NCBI GenBank assembly: GCA_023144635.1
Contig: JAGLFH010000044.1
Coordinates: 1 to 41,949 of the forward strand
DNA from: Candidatus Auribacterota bacterium
Lineage (GTDB): Bacteria > Auribacterota > JAFGBW01 > JAFGJP01
Length of the DNA stretch: 41,949 nt
Reading direction: 5' to 3'
A program made the position numbers and the translations under genes. Below, piece by piece: positions 16,320-23,358 of the stretch (the stretch's first letter is position 1; each line of letters opens with the position of its first letter). Below the pieces are notes generated by a model. It ran no database searches. It saw only the letters and a list, made by a program, of their open reading frames with translations, and was not told where the DNA came from.

Positions 16320-16616
16320 CTAGTCCGATTGAATATTTTCTGATTTTAATATTAATTCCTTTATCTTTTCACCTGTTTCAGTAAGCACATATAATTTACC
16401 TGTTTTATCTTCAGAATTTAGGCATATCACTAAACCTTTTTTTACTAATTCCATTAATGATCTATCACTTGAATTAAACCAACAACTAAGTTGCTTTTTT
16501 AATTGTGTAGGAGTCTTTGGCAGGTCTTTATGTAATGCTTTAAGAACAGAGGCTCTTCGTTTACCACGAATAACAAATTTATATAGTTGCCAATCAATAA
16601 CCTCTTTTTCTAACAT
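16320..16616 (-). CDS. Winged-helix transcriptional regulator
   Basis: The 98-residue protein has an ArsR-like winged helix: VLKALHKDLPKTPTQLKKQL (helices 1-2), a recognition helix with SDRSLMELVKKGLV, then the wing LNSEDKTGKLYVLTETGEKI. This layout is frequent in archaeal single-domain regulators. It probably regulates itself and the upstream SIR2 gene, because an almost identical 16-nt box occurs before both. Confidence 0.75.
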   Translation of the reverse strand: MLEKEVIDWQLYKFVIRGKRRASVLKALHKDLPKTPTQLKKQLSCWFNSSDRSLMELVKKGLVICLNSEDKTGKLYVLTETGEKIKELILKSENIQSD

Positions 16617-16652
16617 AGATGTTATGACATATATATTGTTTAATAATTAATC

Positions 16653-16668
16653 CAACAATCATCTAACA
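16653..16668 (+). repeat. 16-nt box, left copy (inverted partner at 18461-18476)
   Basis: CAACAATCATCTAACA here and CAACAATCATCCAACA on the opposite strand at 18461-18476 differ at one position. The copies flank the SIR2 gene in inverted orientation. One lies upstream of the winged-helix gene, the other between the SIR2 TATA-like box and start, so a shared operator or cassette ends are possible. Confidence 0.6.
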
Positions 16669-16684
16669 TATTTTTGATTTATTA

Positions 16685-18454
16685 CTAATTCAATTTGCCT
16701 AATCTATTAAAATCAAAGTATATTAAAGGATTTTTTACTTCACGATATCTAAAAAATCTATTGAATTCTACATGCCTTTCCTTAAATATTTCTATGAATT
16801 GATTGATTTCACTAAAACCAGATGCCTCTATAATTTTTTCTAAATACTTTTCACTCTCTGATTTCAATATATAAACAGGTATTTTATTTAGAAAAACACA
16901 GCTTCTTGGTGCCCAAGTATCCGGTAAAAACTCTGAGCTTTCTTTTAAACAAATTGATCTCATAAAAAGGAAATAATCGGCCTGCATAAAATCGTAATGA
17001 GACATTAAGATTGATAATTTATCCGAAAATCTATTCCCTATAATGTCTGCTGTAACACTTATTCTGGAAGGTTTTAAACGATTATTTCTCACTTCATCAA
17101 GTGCTTTTACATATTGTCCAATCCGAGTATAATGTATATATTTACTTTCATTGCTTTTTTCTACAAAAATATCATTCCTCAATATTTCTCCTATAATTTT
17201 CCAGTTATCATATTTAATTAAAGAAGCGACAAAAGAAACAAACATTTCATAACCTAAATATTTATATCCTTCGAATTCTAAATCATTATTATATCCTGAA
17301 AAACCTTCCGGGGTTGTATAGAGTCTGTAGATTTCTCCAAAAGATTCATATATCGTTTTTATTGCTTTTTCATTTTTAAACTTACTGGCTAATATTGAAG
17401 CTTTTATAAATTTAATAATAATATCCATACTTGACTCAATTTGATTTACTATTGCATCATCTGGATATTCAGAACTACTAAAATCTGGTTTATTCTTTTC
17501 TAGACTCTTATAAATTATATCTAAATAATCAGCATATAATGTGTCAATTGTATCTTTAGAATTCTCTAAAGCCTTTTTCAATTCATTTAATGTTGGTCCA
17601 GGACTAATATCTGGTGCCAAATCCTTTATTCTATCTAATATTTCAAAATAATCTGATATAAATTTACTGGCACTAGAGCTTTGTATATAAGTATAGTCTT
17701 TTAACTCTAAAATATCTTTCATTTCTGTTTCAGGCTGATTAGGATCTATCCAAAATAGGGGATAATGGGTATAATCTCTTTTTCTAAAAACTTGTTGTAC
17801 TCCTTTATCCCTTCCTGAATATCCTAAAACAATTACTCCATGTTCACTTAATACTTTTATTAATTCCTTCTCCATCATAGGGTCTAGTTCTTCTAAATCT
17901 TTTGGTGTGTTTTTCAATTTGCCTTTGCCAAGATTTCCATGTGGTTTATAAATACGAATAGCTTTACAATGTATTAGTGGTTCAGAATGCTTTAATTCTT
18001 CTTCTGTTGATAATACTTGCAGCTTTAATCCTTTTTCAATTAAAGCCTTTTCAATACCATGATCAAAATTAGTTGTTATTATTGCTCTTATAATTCCTCT
18101 TCTTGCCATCTCTGTAATTAATTTATGGGCTTCACCTGGTTCTTTGCCATCCAAATAATCATTAAGAAAAGTTTGTTGTTCAGTAGATTTTGTATATATT
18201 TCACCTATCAGCTCTGAATACGATAATTTACTATATTTGCTACCCATAAACCAATTTTCTAGATTTACATCTTTATCAATTTTCTTTCTCCCAACGGCAT
18301 AAAGCAAACCAGCAGTTTTTAGCATTAGATCCCAAGCCGTTGGATAACCTGCATCTTTAGAAACTCCAGCACCTGCAAAAAGTATATATTTCTTTTCTCC
18401 TGGTAAAGCACTTGCCGCCAATTTTACTATTGGATTCATTTTTCTATTGTTCAC
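16685..18454 (-). CDS. SIR2-domain NADase-like defence protein
   Basis: The SIR2 fold covers about residues 20-260. It has GAGVS (28-32), TTNFD (127-131), the catalytic His in YKPHG (H172) and VIVLGYSGRD. The remaining roughly 320 residues are helical with no motif I know. This architecture matches SIR2 effectors that deplete NAD during abortive anti-phage responses. Start: GTG 18454, or ATG 18439; neither has a ribosome site, and a TATATATAAA stretch is centred about 33 nt before the GTG. It is followed by the winged-helix gene and flanked by 16-nt inverted boxes. A partner sensor is not obvious. Confidence 0.85.
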   Translation of the reverse strand: MNNRKMNPIVKLAASALPGEKKYILFAGAGVSKDAGYPTAWDLMLKTAGLLYAVGRKKIDKDVNLENWFMGSKYSKLSYSELIGEIYTKSTEQQTFLNDYLDGKEPGEAHKLITEMARRGIIRAIITTNFDHGIEKALIEKGLKLQVLSTEEELKHSEPLIHCKAIRIYKPHGNLGKGKLKNTPKDLEELDPMMEKELIKVLSEHGVIVLGYSGRDKGVQQVFRKRDYTHYPLFWIDPNQPETEMKDILELKDYTYIQSSSASKFISDYFEILDRIKDLAPDISPGPTLNELKKALENSKDTIDTLYADYLDIIYKSLEKNKPDFSSSEYPDDAIVNQIESSMDIIIKFIKASILASKFKNEKAIKTIYESFGEIYRLYTTPEGFSGYNNDLEFEGYKYLGYEMFVSFVASLIKYDNWKIIGEILRNDIFVEKSNESKYIHYTRIGQYVKALDEVRNNRLKPSRISVTADIIGNRFSDKLSILMSHYDFMQADYFLFMRSICLKESSEFLPDTWAPRSCVFLNKIPVYILKSESEKYLEKIIEASGFSEINQFIEIFKERHVEFNRFFRYREVKNPLIYFDFNRLGKLN

Positions 18455-18460
18455 AATATC

Positions 18461-18476
18461 TGTTGGATGATTGTTG
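18461..18476 (-). repeat. 16-nt box, right copy, in the SIR2 promoter
   Basis: This is the inverted partner of 16653-16668 (15 of 16 identical). It sits between the TATA-like sequence (18483-18492) and the SIR2 start, so a bound protein would block transcription. Confidence 0.6.
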
Positions 18477-18512
18477 AATTTCTTTATATATATCCTTAAT
18501 AATATACCAATT

Positions 18513-18704
18513 ATGATTATTAATGCACCACTAAAATATCACTTCATAATCAAATATAAAATCAAACTAGTTCAATCATATGAACATAAACTAATAGAGT
18601 TTATAAAACAACAAAAGTGGCAGGAAGCAAATAAGATATTTGTATGCTTGTCATTAGCCCAAAAACAGCTCAATGAGTTGGTAGATCAAGTAGACCACGA
18701 ATAA
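18513..18704 (+). CDS. Short hypothetical ORF or gene remnant
   Basis: ATG 18513 is the first ATG in frame (MIINAPLKYHFIIKYK), and there is no ribosome site. Only the C-terminal part (YEHKLIEFIKQQKWQEANKI, then LAQKQLNELVDQ) reads like a real helical protein. It may be the 3' remnant of a gene cut at the border between the SIR2 cluster and the following genes. Confidence 0.3.
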   Translation: MIINAPLKYHFIIKYKIKLVQSYEHKLIEFIKQQKWQEANKIFVCLSLAQKQLNELVDQVDHE

Positions 18705-18821
18705 CAGCTTTGTATTCTGAGCAAGACCTCATCTAGTTAGAAGAATCTTTTATTAATAACCCCCAAATTAAATCAATTATTTTTAAACAAAACCCGGAAA
18801 ACCTTAAAGAAAGGAGGGAAT

Positions 18822-19019
18822 ATGGCTTACACACCAGAACTGAGTCAAAAATCTAGTGCAGTTTTAAGAAGGATTGCATGGTCAATGAATTTACCTATGA
18901 CCAAAACACAAGAAATCATTTATCACAAAATAGTCAAGTATCTAGACAAACAAGAAGTTTGCAAAGCATGTAGAGATCAAAATTGTAATACATGCGCTTT
19001 TAACAATTCATCTGTTTAA
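18822..19019 (+). CDS. Small Cys-rich plasmid/ICE-type protein (65 aa)
   Basis: AAAGGAGGG precedes the ATG. The first 45 residues (MAYTPELSQKSSAVLRRIAW, then MTKTQEII) are a conserved block that I recall from mobile elements of Firmicutes and other bacteria. The C-terminus has C-x-x-C-x4-C-x-x-C (CKACRDQNCNTC), a probable zinc-binding knuckle. It heads a row of four same-strand genes with strong ribosome sites. Function unknown. Confidence 0.75.
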   Translation: MAYTPELSQKSSAVLRRIAWSMNLPMTKTQEIIYHKIVKYLDKQEVCKACRDQNCNTCAFNNSSV

Positions 19020-19057
19020 TCTTGTAAACCAAATAACTTTCAAAAAAGGAGGGAAAA

Positions 19058-19216
19058 ATGTCTTTTGTAGATTATCACAAATGTATACGTGGGCAACCTG
19101 TATGCATAAAAACATGCTTTAATGTTGAGAATTGTAAACGTTGTATTAAGAGAGAAACTTGTTGTTTTCTCTGTAAACTTAAAAGAGTAATAACAAAAAA
19201 AAGGAGCTTAACATGA
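19058..19216 (+). CDS. Tiny protein with eight cysteines (52 aa)
   Basis: AAAGGAGGG lies at ideal distance before the ATG, and the TGA overlaps the next start (ATGA). The protein MSFVDYHKCIRGQPVCIKTC has cysteines at 9, 16, 20, 26, 29, 35, 36 and 39, interleaved with basic residues, and probably binds one or two zinc ions. The preceding gene product also ends in a cysteine cluster. Confidence 0.7.
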   Translation: MSFVDYHKCIRGQPVCIKTCFNVENCKRCIKRETCCFLCKLKRVITKKRSLT

Positions 19217-19578
19217 ATAATGAAAGTATTTCCGGTGAAGTTATATCTAGTTATACATCGGAACAAGCTGAAGAAGACGGTTTTTTGGTTGATACAACAA
19301 AGCTTAATGAAAAATGGAAAAAAGGATTATTTAACCATGTAACAACTAATCTCTTAAGCAAAGGATATTTTGATGATGATGGCAATATAAACCTACCAAA
19401 TCTTGTAGATTTATATAATCAGGCACTTATGATAGTCAAAATTAAAAGTAATGACTTTCATGATTTTGACAGTTTCTTTGCAGGTCAAATAGAACTGCCT
19501 TCAGGTCAAAAACAAGAGATTTTTATTGAGCAAAATGAAACAGGTGAATTTACACTGTTACTTCCAGAAGATCATTAA
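19213..19578 (+). CDS. DUF6573-like protein
   Basis: AAAAGGAGC precedes the ATG, which overlaps the preceding stop by 4 bp. The N-terminal block GEVISSYTSEQAEEDGFLVD resembles the opening of DUF6573 proteins found on plasmids and ICEs next to DUF932 genes, as here. At 121 residues it has the expected size. Function unknown. Confidence 0.65.
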   Translation: MNNESISGEVISSYTSEQAEEDGFLVDTTKLNEKWKKGLFNHVTTNLLSKGYFDDDGNINLPNLVDLYNQALMIVKIKSNDFHDFDSFFAGQIELPSGQKQEIFIEQNETGEFTLLLPEDH

Positions 19579-19599
19579 TCAGCAATTCAATAATAACCA

Positions 19600-19636
19600 T
19601 TAGGGGCCACTGCAAAATGTTTTGGCTCTTTTTTTA
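19600..19636 (+). terminator. Possible weak terminator or attenuator
   Basis: The sequence GCC...GCAAAATGTTTTGGC followed by CTCTTTTTTT forms an imperfect stem with a T tract, between the DUF6573-like and DUF932 genes. It may cause partial termination inside the operon. Confidence 0.3.
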
Positions 19637-19651
19637 TGAAAGGAGAATAAA

Positions 19652-20389
19652 ATGAAGGGATTATGTGGAGTAAAAAGAGTAAGTGAAGATCAAGTAAGAA
19701 CTGTCATAGCACCTGAACCAACTAAAACCTGGAATCCAATATCTCATAACATATTGCTTAATATTGTTGAAAATTCATTATTAAGAAATAATCTGAAAAT
19801 ATCACAAAAGAGTTTTCAGCTTTCACATGAAAATCATAGGTTTTTTGGAGTGTATGATTTGATAGGTGGTTTTGAGCATGATGATTTTGGGTTGTCATTA
19901 GGCATAAGAAATTCAACAGACCAAAGATTTCCTGCTGGTTTAGCATTTGGAACAAAAGTATTTGTTTGTAGTAACTTGATGTTTGAAGGTGATGAAGTTG
20001 TTTCAAGGAAACATACAAGATTTATCCTTGATGATATGCCTTTGATGGTAAATAACATCATCGATAACTTCTTAGACAGATATTTAGGAACTTGCCATCA
20101 GATAGCTTATTTCAAAGGATATGAAATATCTGAAAATGAAGTTAAGGCTTTTCTATGGGATATTTCAAAAGAGGTGTTGCCTTATAATTTTGTTAAAAAC
20201 GAAGTTTTTTCAGCTTGGAAAGATCCTAAGTATACCGAACATCAAGAAAACACTGTTTGGAGACTTTATAACGCCATTACAGCGGCAATGAAAATCAGGC
20301 AGAAAAGAAATCCTTATAATGCAGCTTTTGAAACTCAGGCTGTTTCTGGATTATTAAAGCAATGCTGGCCTTTGCAAAATGTTGCATAA
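19652..20389 (+). CDS. DUF932 family protein
   Basis: AAAGGAG precedes the ATG. Signature stretches are FGLSLGIRNSTDQRFPAGLA, FVCSNLMFEGD, RKHTR and the C-terminal W.LYNAITAAMK, all in DUF932 order. The 245-residue length is near the lower end for the family. These proteins are plasmid and phage accessory proteins of unknown activity. With the three genes before it, it makes a typical mobile-element accessory block. Confidence 0.85.
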   Translation: MKGLCGVKRVSEDQVRTVIAPEPTKTWNPISHNILLNIVENSLLRNNLKISQKSFQLSHENHRFFGVYDLIGGFEHDDFGLSLGIRNSTDQRFPAGLAFGTKVFVCSNLMFEGDEVVSRKHTRFILDDMPLMVNNIIDNFLDRYLGTCHQIAYFKGYEISENEVKAFLWDISKEVLPYNFVKNEVFSAWKDPKYTEHQENTVWRLYNAITAAMKIRQKRNPYNAAFETQAVSGLLKQCWPLQNVA

Positions 20390-20727
20390 GCTGAAGTCCT
20401 GGGCACGACTGAAAACTGCCTGGTTTATCTTCCAATTTTATATTGTAATTTAAACTTTTCTATTTTTATTGCATTATATTTTGCTCTGTGTTAGAGGTAA
20501 TTGAAGGAATAAAACATATGAGGATTATTTATTATTATGAATGATAATGGAAAAGCCCTGCCTCTTAAATACACGGATTTAACATCCAGCAAATATTTCT
20601 ACAGTAGGGGCTGAAGATATAGCAAATACAGTTAAATATAAGTTAAATATGTCCAATTACTTATGTCCTTGACTAAATTAGAGAAAAGTTTATAAAAGAT
20701 AGTTGATTATTAATTAAAAGACAAAAA
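20390..20727. other. Intergenic stretch after the DUF932 gene
   Basis: I see only very short frames, for example a 25-codon frame at 20537-20614, none convincing. An imperfect hairpin around 20398-20427 (GGCA/TGCC core) and an AGCCC/GGGCT pairing around 20555-20610 could belong to a small RNA, but neither is strong. Confidence 0.25.
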
Positions 20728-20763
20728 ATGGGAACAGAAACAATAGAAAAGAAGGTAATAAAT

Positions 20764-20910
20764 ATGATAAAACTTGAAGTTAACTCTTTTAATAACAAGC
20801 AGTTATGTAAAAACAGGCCTTGTGGGCTTGACTATAGCGGGAAAATAAGCTATACTTATAATAGAAGAAGAGGAGTGGTTAAGATGACAGATAAAGATAG
20901 CCCAGGATAA
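20764..20910 (+). CDS. Small hypothetical protein (48 aa)
   Basis: AGAAGGT lies before ATG 20764 (MIKLEVNSFNNKQLCKNRPC), which makes it a better start than ATG 20728. The protein is basic with two Cys (CKNRPC). Function unknown. A good terminator follows at 20941. Confidence 0.4.
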   Translation: MIKLEVNSFNNKQLCKNRPCGLDYSGKISYTYNRRRGVVKMTDKDSPG

Positions 20911-20940
20911 ATAGGTATATTATATATAATGGAATTTAAA

Positions 20941-20967
20941 AGACTATCAAAGTGGTAGTCTTTTTTT
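20941..20967 (+). terminator. Rho-independent terminator
   Basis: AGACTATC and GGTAGTCT pair as an 8-bp stem with one G-U wobble and a short loop, followed by seven T. It lies between convergent genes and, with a T-rich flank on the other strand as well, can serve both directions. Confidence 0.75.
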
Positions 20968-20979
20968 ATTTGATAAATT

Positions 20980-21960
20980 CTAGATGGCATCTTTGATAAA
21001 CTCTAGCTGAGAATCGTCTTGCATAATTTCTTTATTCTTTGGATTAAATTTAATTGATATTTTATAATATTTAATTGCCTTATTTTTTAGGTTTGTTCGT
21101 TTTTCAATGTTAGTTTCTCCTTTGGCTTTTTCAGAATAATAACATGCAAGATTATAATAGGCGGGTTCATAGAATTCGTCCTCTCCAATAACTCTTTCTA
21201 AAATTCCAATTGCTTCATCTAACCTATTTGGAACGAAACGTACTAATGCCCTTCCTTTAGCAATATGTGCTGACCAGTAAATAGGATTTTCGCTAATGGC
21301 CTTTTCTGCAAATTTCAATGCTTTTTTATAATCCTTTTTTTCTTTCAAATATGCAAAGCTAATATATCTATATATCATCGCTTTAGCCTCTTCAGTAAGT
21401 TTTGGGAATGAAAGTGACTTCTTTAAAAGGTTTATCACCGTAAAGTAAATTGATTCATCGTGAGGCTGATCCATTAGTATTCTTGCTTTATATAAAGGAA
21501 CTTCATAGTTGAGGTCTTCAGATAAATTTTTTATATAGCTCCATGCTGTAGAATTCTCTCCTTTTAAAAAAAATATCTTAGCTGTAGTTAGACTGGTTTC
21601 TAAAGGATGATTTTCTCTAAACTTTTCATAATCTCGATGGCATTTTTCTAATCTTTTTAGGGAAGTATGCCACCAAACAGACATAAAAGCAACAACTGTG
21701 CCCATGATAGTAAATAAGGCTGTTATGTATACAATAGCAAAATTAGTAGTTTTGGAAGAGGTCTCAAATATAGATTTAGGTTCTGTAACTGATATTGGCA
21801 CAGCAGAAAGTTTGAGTATATTAATGATAATTGGCAGTAAAAATTTTACTCCATGCAGAATAACTAGAACTAATAAAACTATAATGGCCCAGAGGAAACA
21901 AAATTTCGCTACATTAATACTAGCTCTAAATATATCTTTAAATATTTCTTTGAGCTTCAT
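20980..21960 (-). CDS. Membrane-anchored TPR protein
   Basis: ATG 21960 has GGGGA five bases upstream; ATG 21966 two codons earlier sits too close to it. Two membrane helices (about residues 18-50 and 75-98) are followed by a cytoplasmic helical domain with TPRs from about residue 115 (YKKALKFAEKAISENPIYW, DEAIGILERVIGEDEFYEPAYYNLACYY). No catalytic motif. Placed next to nuclease and NADase-like genes, it may be a sensor or scaffold, but that is a guess. Confidence 0.75.
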   Translation of the reverse strand: MKLKEIFKDIFRASINVAKFCFLWAIIVLLVLVILHGVKFLLPIIINILKLSAVPISVTEPKSIFETSSKTTNFAIVYITALFTIMGTVVAFMSVWWHTSLKRLEKCHRDYEKFRENHPLETSLTTAKIFFLKGENSTAWSYIKNLSEDLNYEVPLYKARILMDQPHDESIYFTVINLLKKSLSFPKLTEEAKAMIYRYISFAYLKEKKDYKKALKFAEKAISENPIYWSAHIAKGRALVRFVPNRLDEAIGILERVIGEDEFYEPAYYNLACYYSEKAKGETNIEKRTNLKNKAIKYYKISIKFNPKNKEIMQDDSQLEFIKDAI

Positions 21961-22182
21961 CCACATCCCCTTTATATTAATTTTATAAGTTACTACTTTT
22001 TACAAATCTGTAAATTCAAAAATCGAATTTAGACGCAAGAGTTCAATCTGCAATAATCAAGTATATTATACTTTTCACAACATAATAGTCAACACAGTAT
22101 TGCTAGCAATAAGCACGCATTAGTGAATCTCTTGCACAGTAGAAAGATTAAAGTATTGTTCTAAATATGGATCATAATTTAT
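21961..22182. other. Non-coding gap
   Basis: This holds the leader of the TM-TPR gene. It includes the near-dyad GTATTGCTAGCAATA around 22100, a possible operator; no gene is visible. Confidence 0.3.
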
Positions 22183-22356
22183 TTAATAAGTAACAGAGCT
22201 CTCTATTAACTGAATAACTTCCTCATTAATCTTCCATAGAGAGCTTTCTGGCAGTTTGTATTGAAGGTAATTATTTGAGAACAGACTTTGGTTATATTCA
22301 TTAAATATTTCTATCTGATTACTTAAGCTTTTAGTATGTTTTCTTTTCAATGCCAC
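22183..22356 (-). CDS. Small hypothetical protein (57 aa)
   Basis: AGGA precedes GTG 22356. The translation MALKRKHTKSLSNQIEIFNE continues through NNYLQYKLPESSLWKINEEV to a TAA and reads as a plausible soluble helical protein with a basic N-terminus. It lies upstream of the TM-TPR gene on the same strand, but 222 bp away. Function unknown. Confidence 0.5.
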   Translation of the reverse strand: MALKRKHTKSLSNQIEIFNEYNQSLFSNNYLQYKLPESSLWKINEEVIQLIESSVTY

Positions 22357-22512
22357 TGTTTCCTAAACTATCTTATAATGTAAATTGTTGATAAATTCAG
22401 CATTTTCTTACTAACCAGATACTTATAACAACATATAGAACACTATTTTGATACTAACTTCCTCTTATTTTAATTCTTTAAGCATTTATTTTCAATCATG
22501 ATTACATGTTTT

Positions 22513-22650
22513 TTTAATTTATTCTGTAGTTTAATACATGAAAAATAACTAAAATTCACTTATGATCATTTTAAAAATCATTCTATTCATAATCATATTC
22601 ATTATTGGGCTTTTTCTTAAAGACTATAATAATCAAGAAAAAGTGGCTTT
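22513..22650 (+). repeat. Direct repeat (about 138 bp), left copy
   Basis: It starts TTTAATTTATTCTGTAG and ends at AAGAAAAAGTGGCTT. A clearly homologous copy lies at 24573-24702, about 2.06 kb downstream in the same orientation. Similarity is highest in the last 80 bp. The copies bracket the HEPN-like and TIR-like genes. Confidence 0.7.
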
Positions 22651-22666
22651 AGGTTTTAAAATATGA
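22562..22666 (+). CDS. Tiny hydrophobic peptide (34 aa), copy 1
   Basis: MIILKIILFIIIFIIGLFLK is a single membrane helix followed by a polar tail. Its TGA overlaps the ATG of the HEPN-like gene (ATGA), suggesting coupling. Compared with copy 2, an extra base after the helix changes the tail frame. Such peptides resemble type I toxin or small membrane regulator peptides. Confidence 0.45.
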   Translation: MIILKIILFIIIFIIGLFLKDYNNQEKVALGFKI

Positions 22667-23253
22667 ATCCAAAAATAATCAATTTAGAAAAATTAATGGG
22701 AGTTGATTTTATCAGTTTAATAAATATTAAAGATATTATTGAAAAAGGCGTCGATGAATATATAAAACAGAAAGGTGAAAAGATATATAACATGCCAGAA
22801 GGGAATAAGAAAGAGATAGATATTGAGCTGTTTGCTGATGAGGGATATATCTACAATCAAATAAAAGATATATCAGGTTGGTTAACAGTAATTGCTATAT
22901 ATTCACGATTAGAAAATATTAGAACAAAGGCTCTAAATGTTGTTTTTCCTGAAAAGCCTACGCAGTATTTTCATACATATAATATTGTTAAAACATCATT
23001 GGAGCATTTAGGAATACCTCCTGAAAAGATTAAATATTTTAAAACTATTAATAGATTACGAAAATATAATAACTGTTTTAAACATAATAATGGAAAGGTT
23101 AATGCTAAATTGTCTAAAGACAAAAGATATAAATTAGGAAAGACTATAAAACTGAATAACTCAATATTATACACTTTTGCAGATGCTGCTGGATGTTATA
23201 TACGTGACCTTATAAAAAGATTAGAACGTTTTGTGAACAAGCATAGAAAATGA
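22663..23253 (+). CDS. HEPN-like hypothetical protein
   Basis: This 196-residue helical protein begins MNPKIINLEKLMGVDFISLI. Near residues 126-140 it has INRLRKYNNCFKHNNGKVN, which resembles the R...N..xH motif of HEPN ribonuclease domains, although the spacing is not textbook. No other motif is seen. It is preceded by a coupled tiny hydrophobic ORF and followed after 105 bp by a TIR-like gene, the type of pairing found in defence modules. The HEPN assignment is tentative. Confidence 0.5.
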   Translation: MNPKIINLEKLMGVDFISLINIKDIIEKGVDEYIKQKGEKIYNMPEGNKKEIDIELFADEGYIYNQIKDISGWLTVIAIYSRLENIRTKALNVVFPEKPTQYFHTYNIVKTSLEHLGIPPEKIKYFKTINRLRKYNNCFKHNNGKVNAKLSKDKRYKLGKTIKLNNSILYTFADAAGCYIRDLIKRLERFVNKHRK

Positions 23254-23358
23254 AATAAAATTATTTATATCTAATTATTAGCTATTTGTATAAAATTGAA
23301 CGAGGAGTAGGGGCAAAATTAGATGAGAGGATTGAACACTTAGCTTTAAGGATTACAG

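Noticed and set aside
11698-18454. SIR2-HerA anti-phage pair
   Set aside because: The two genes are 3.7 kb apart with six unrelated genes between, and the ATPase overlaps other partners.
18471-18704. 77-codon version of the ORF starting at TTG
   Set aside because: The first 14 codons lie in the SIR2 promoter and read as low-complexity hydrophobic residues; no ribosome site.
19758-20061. Two minus-strand ORFs inside the DUF932 gene
   Set aside because: Shadows of a well-recognised family on the plus strand.
20398-20610. Possible structured small RNA after the DUF932 gene
   Set aside because: Pairings are short and imperfect, with no promoter or terminator to support a transcript.
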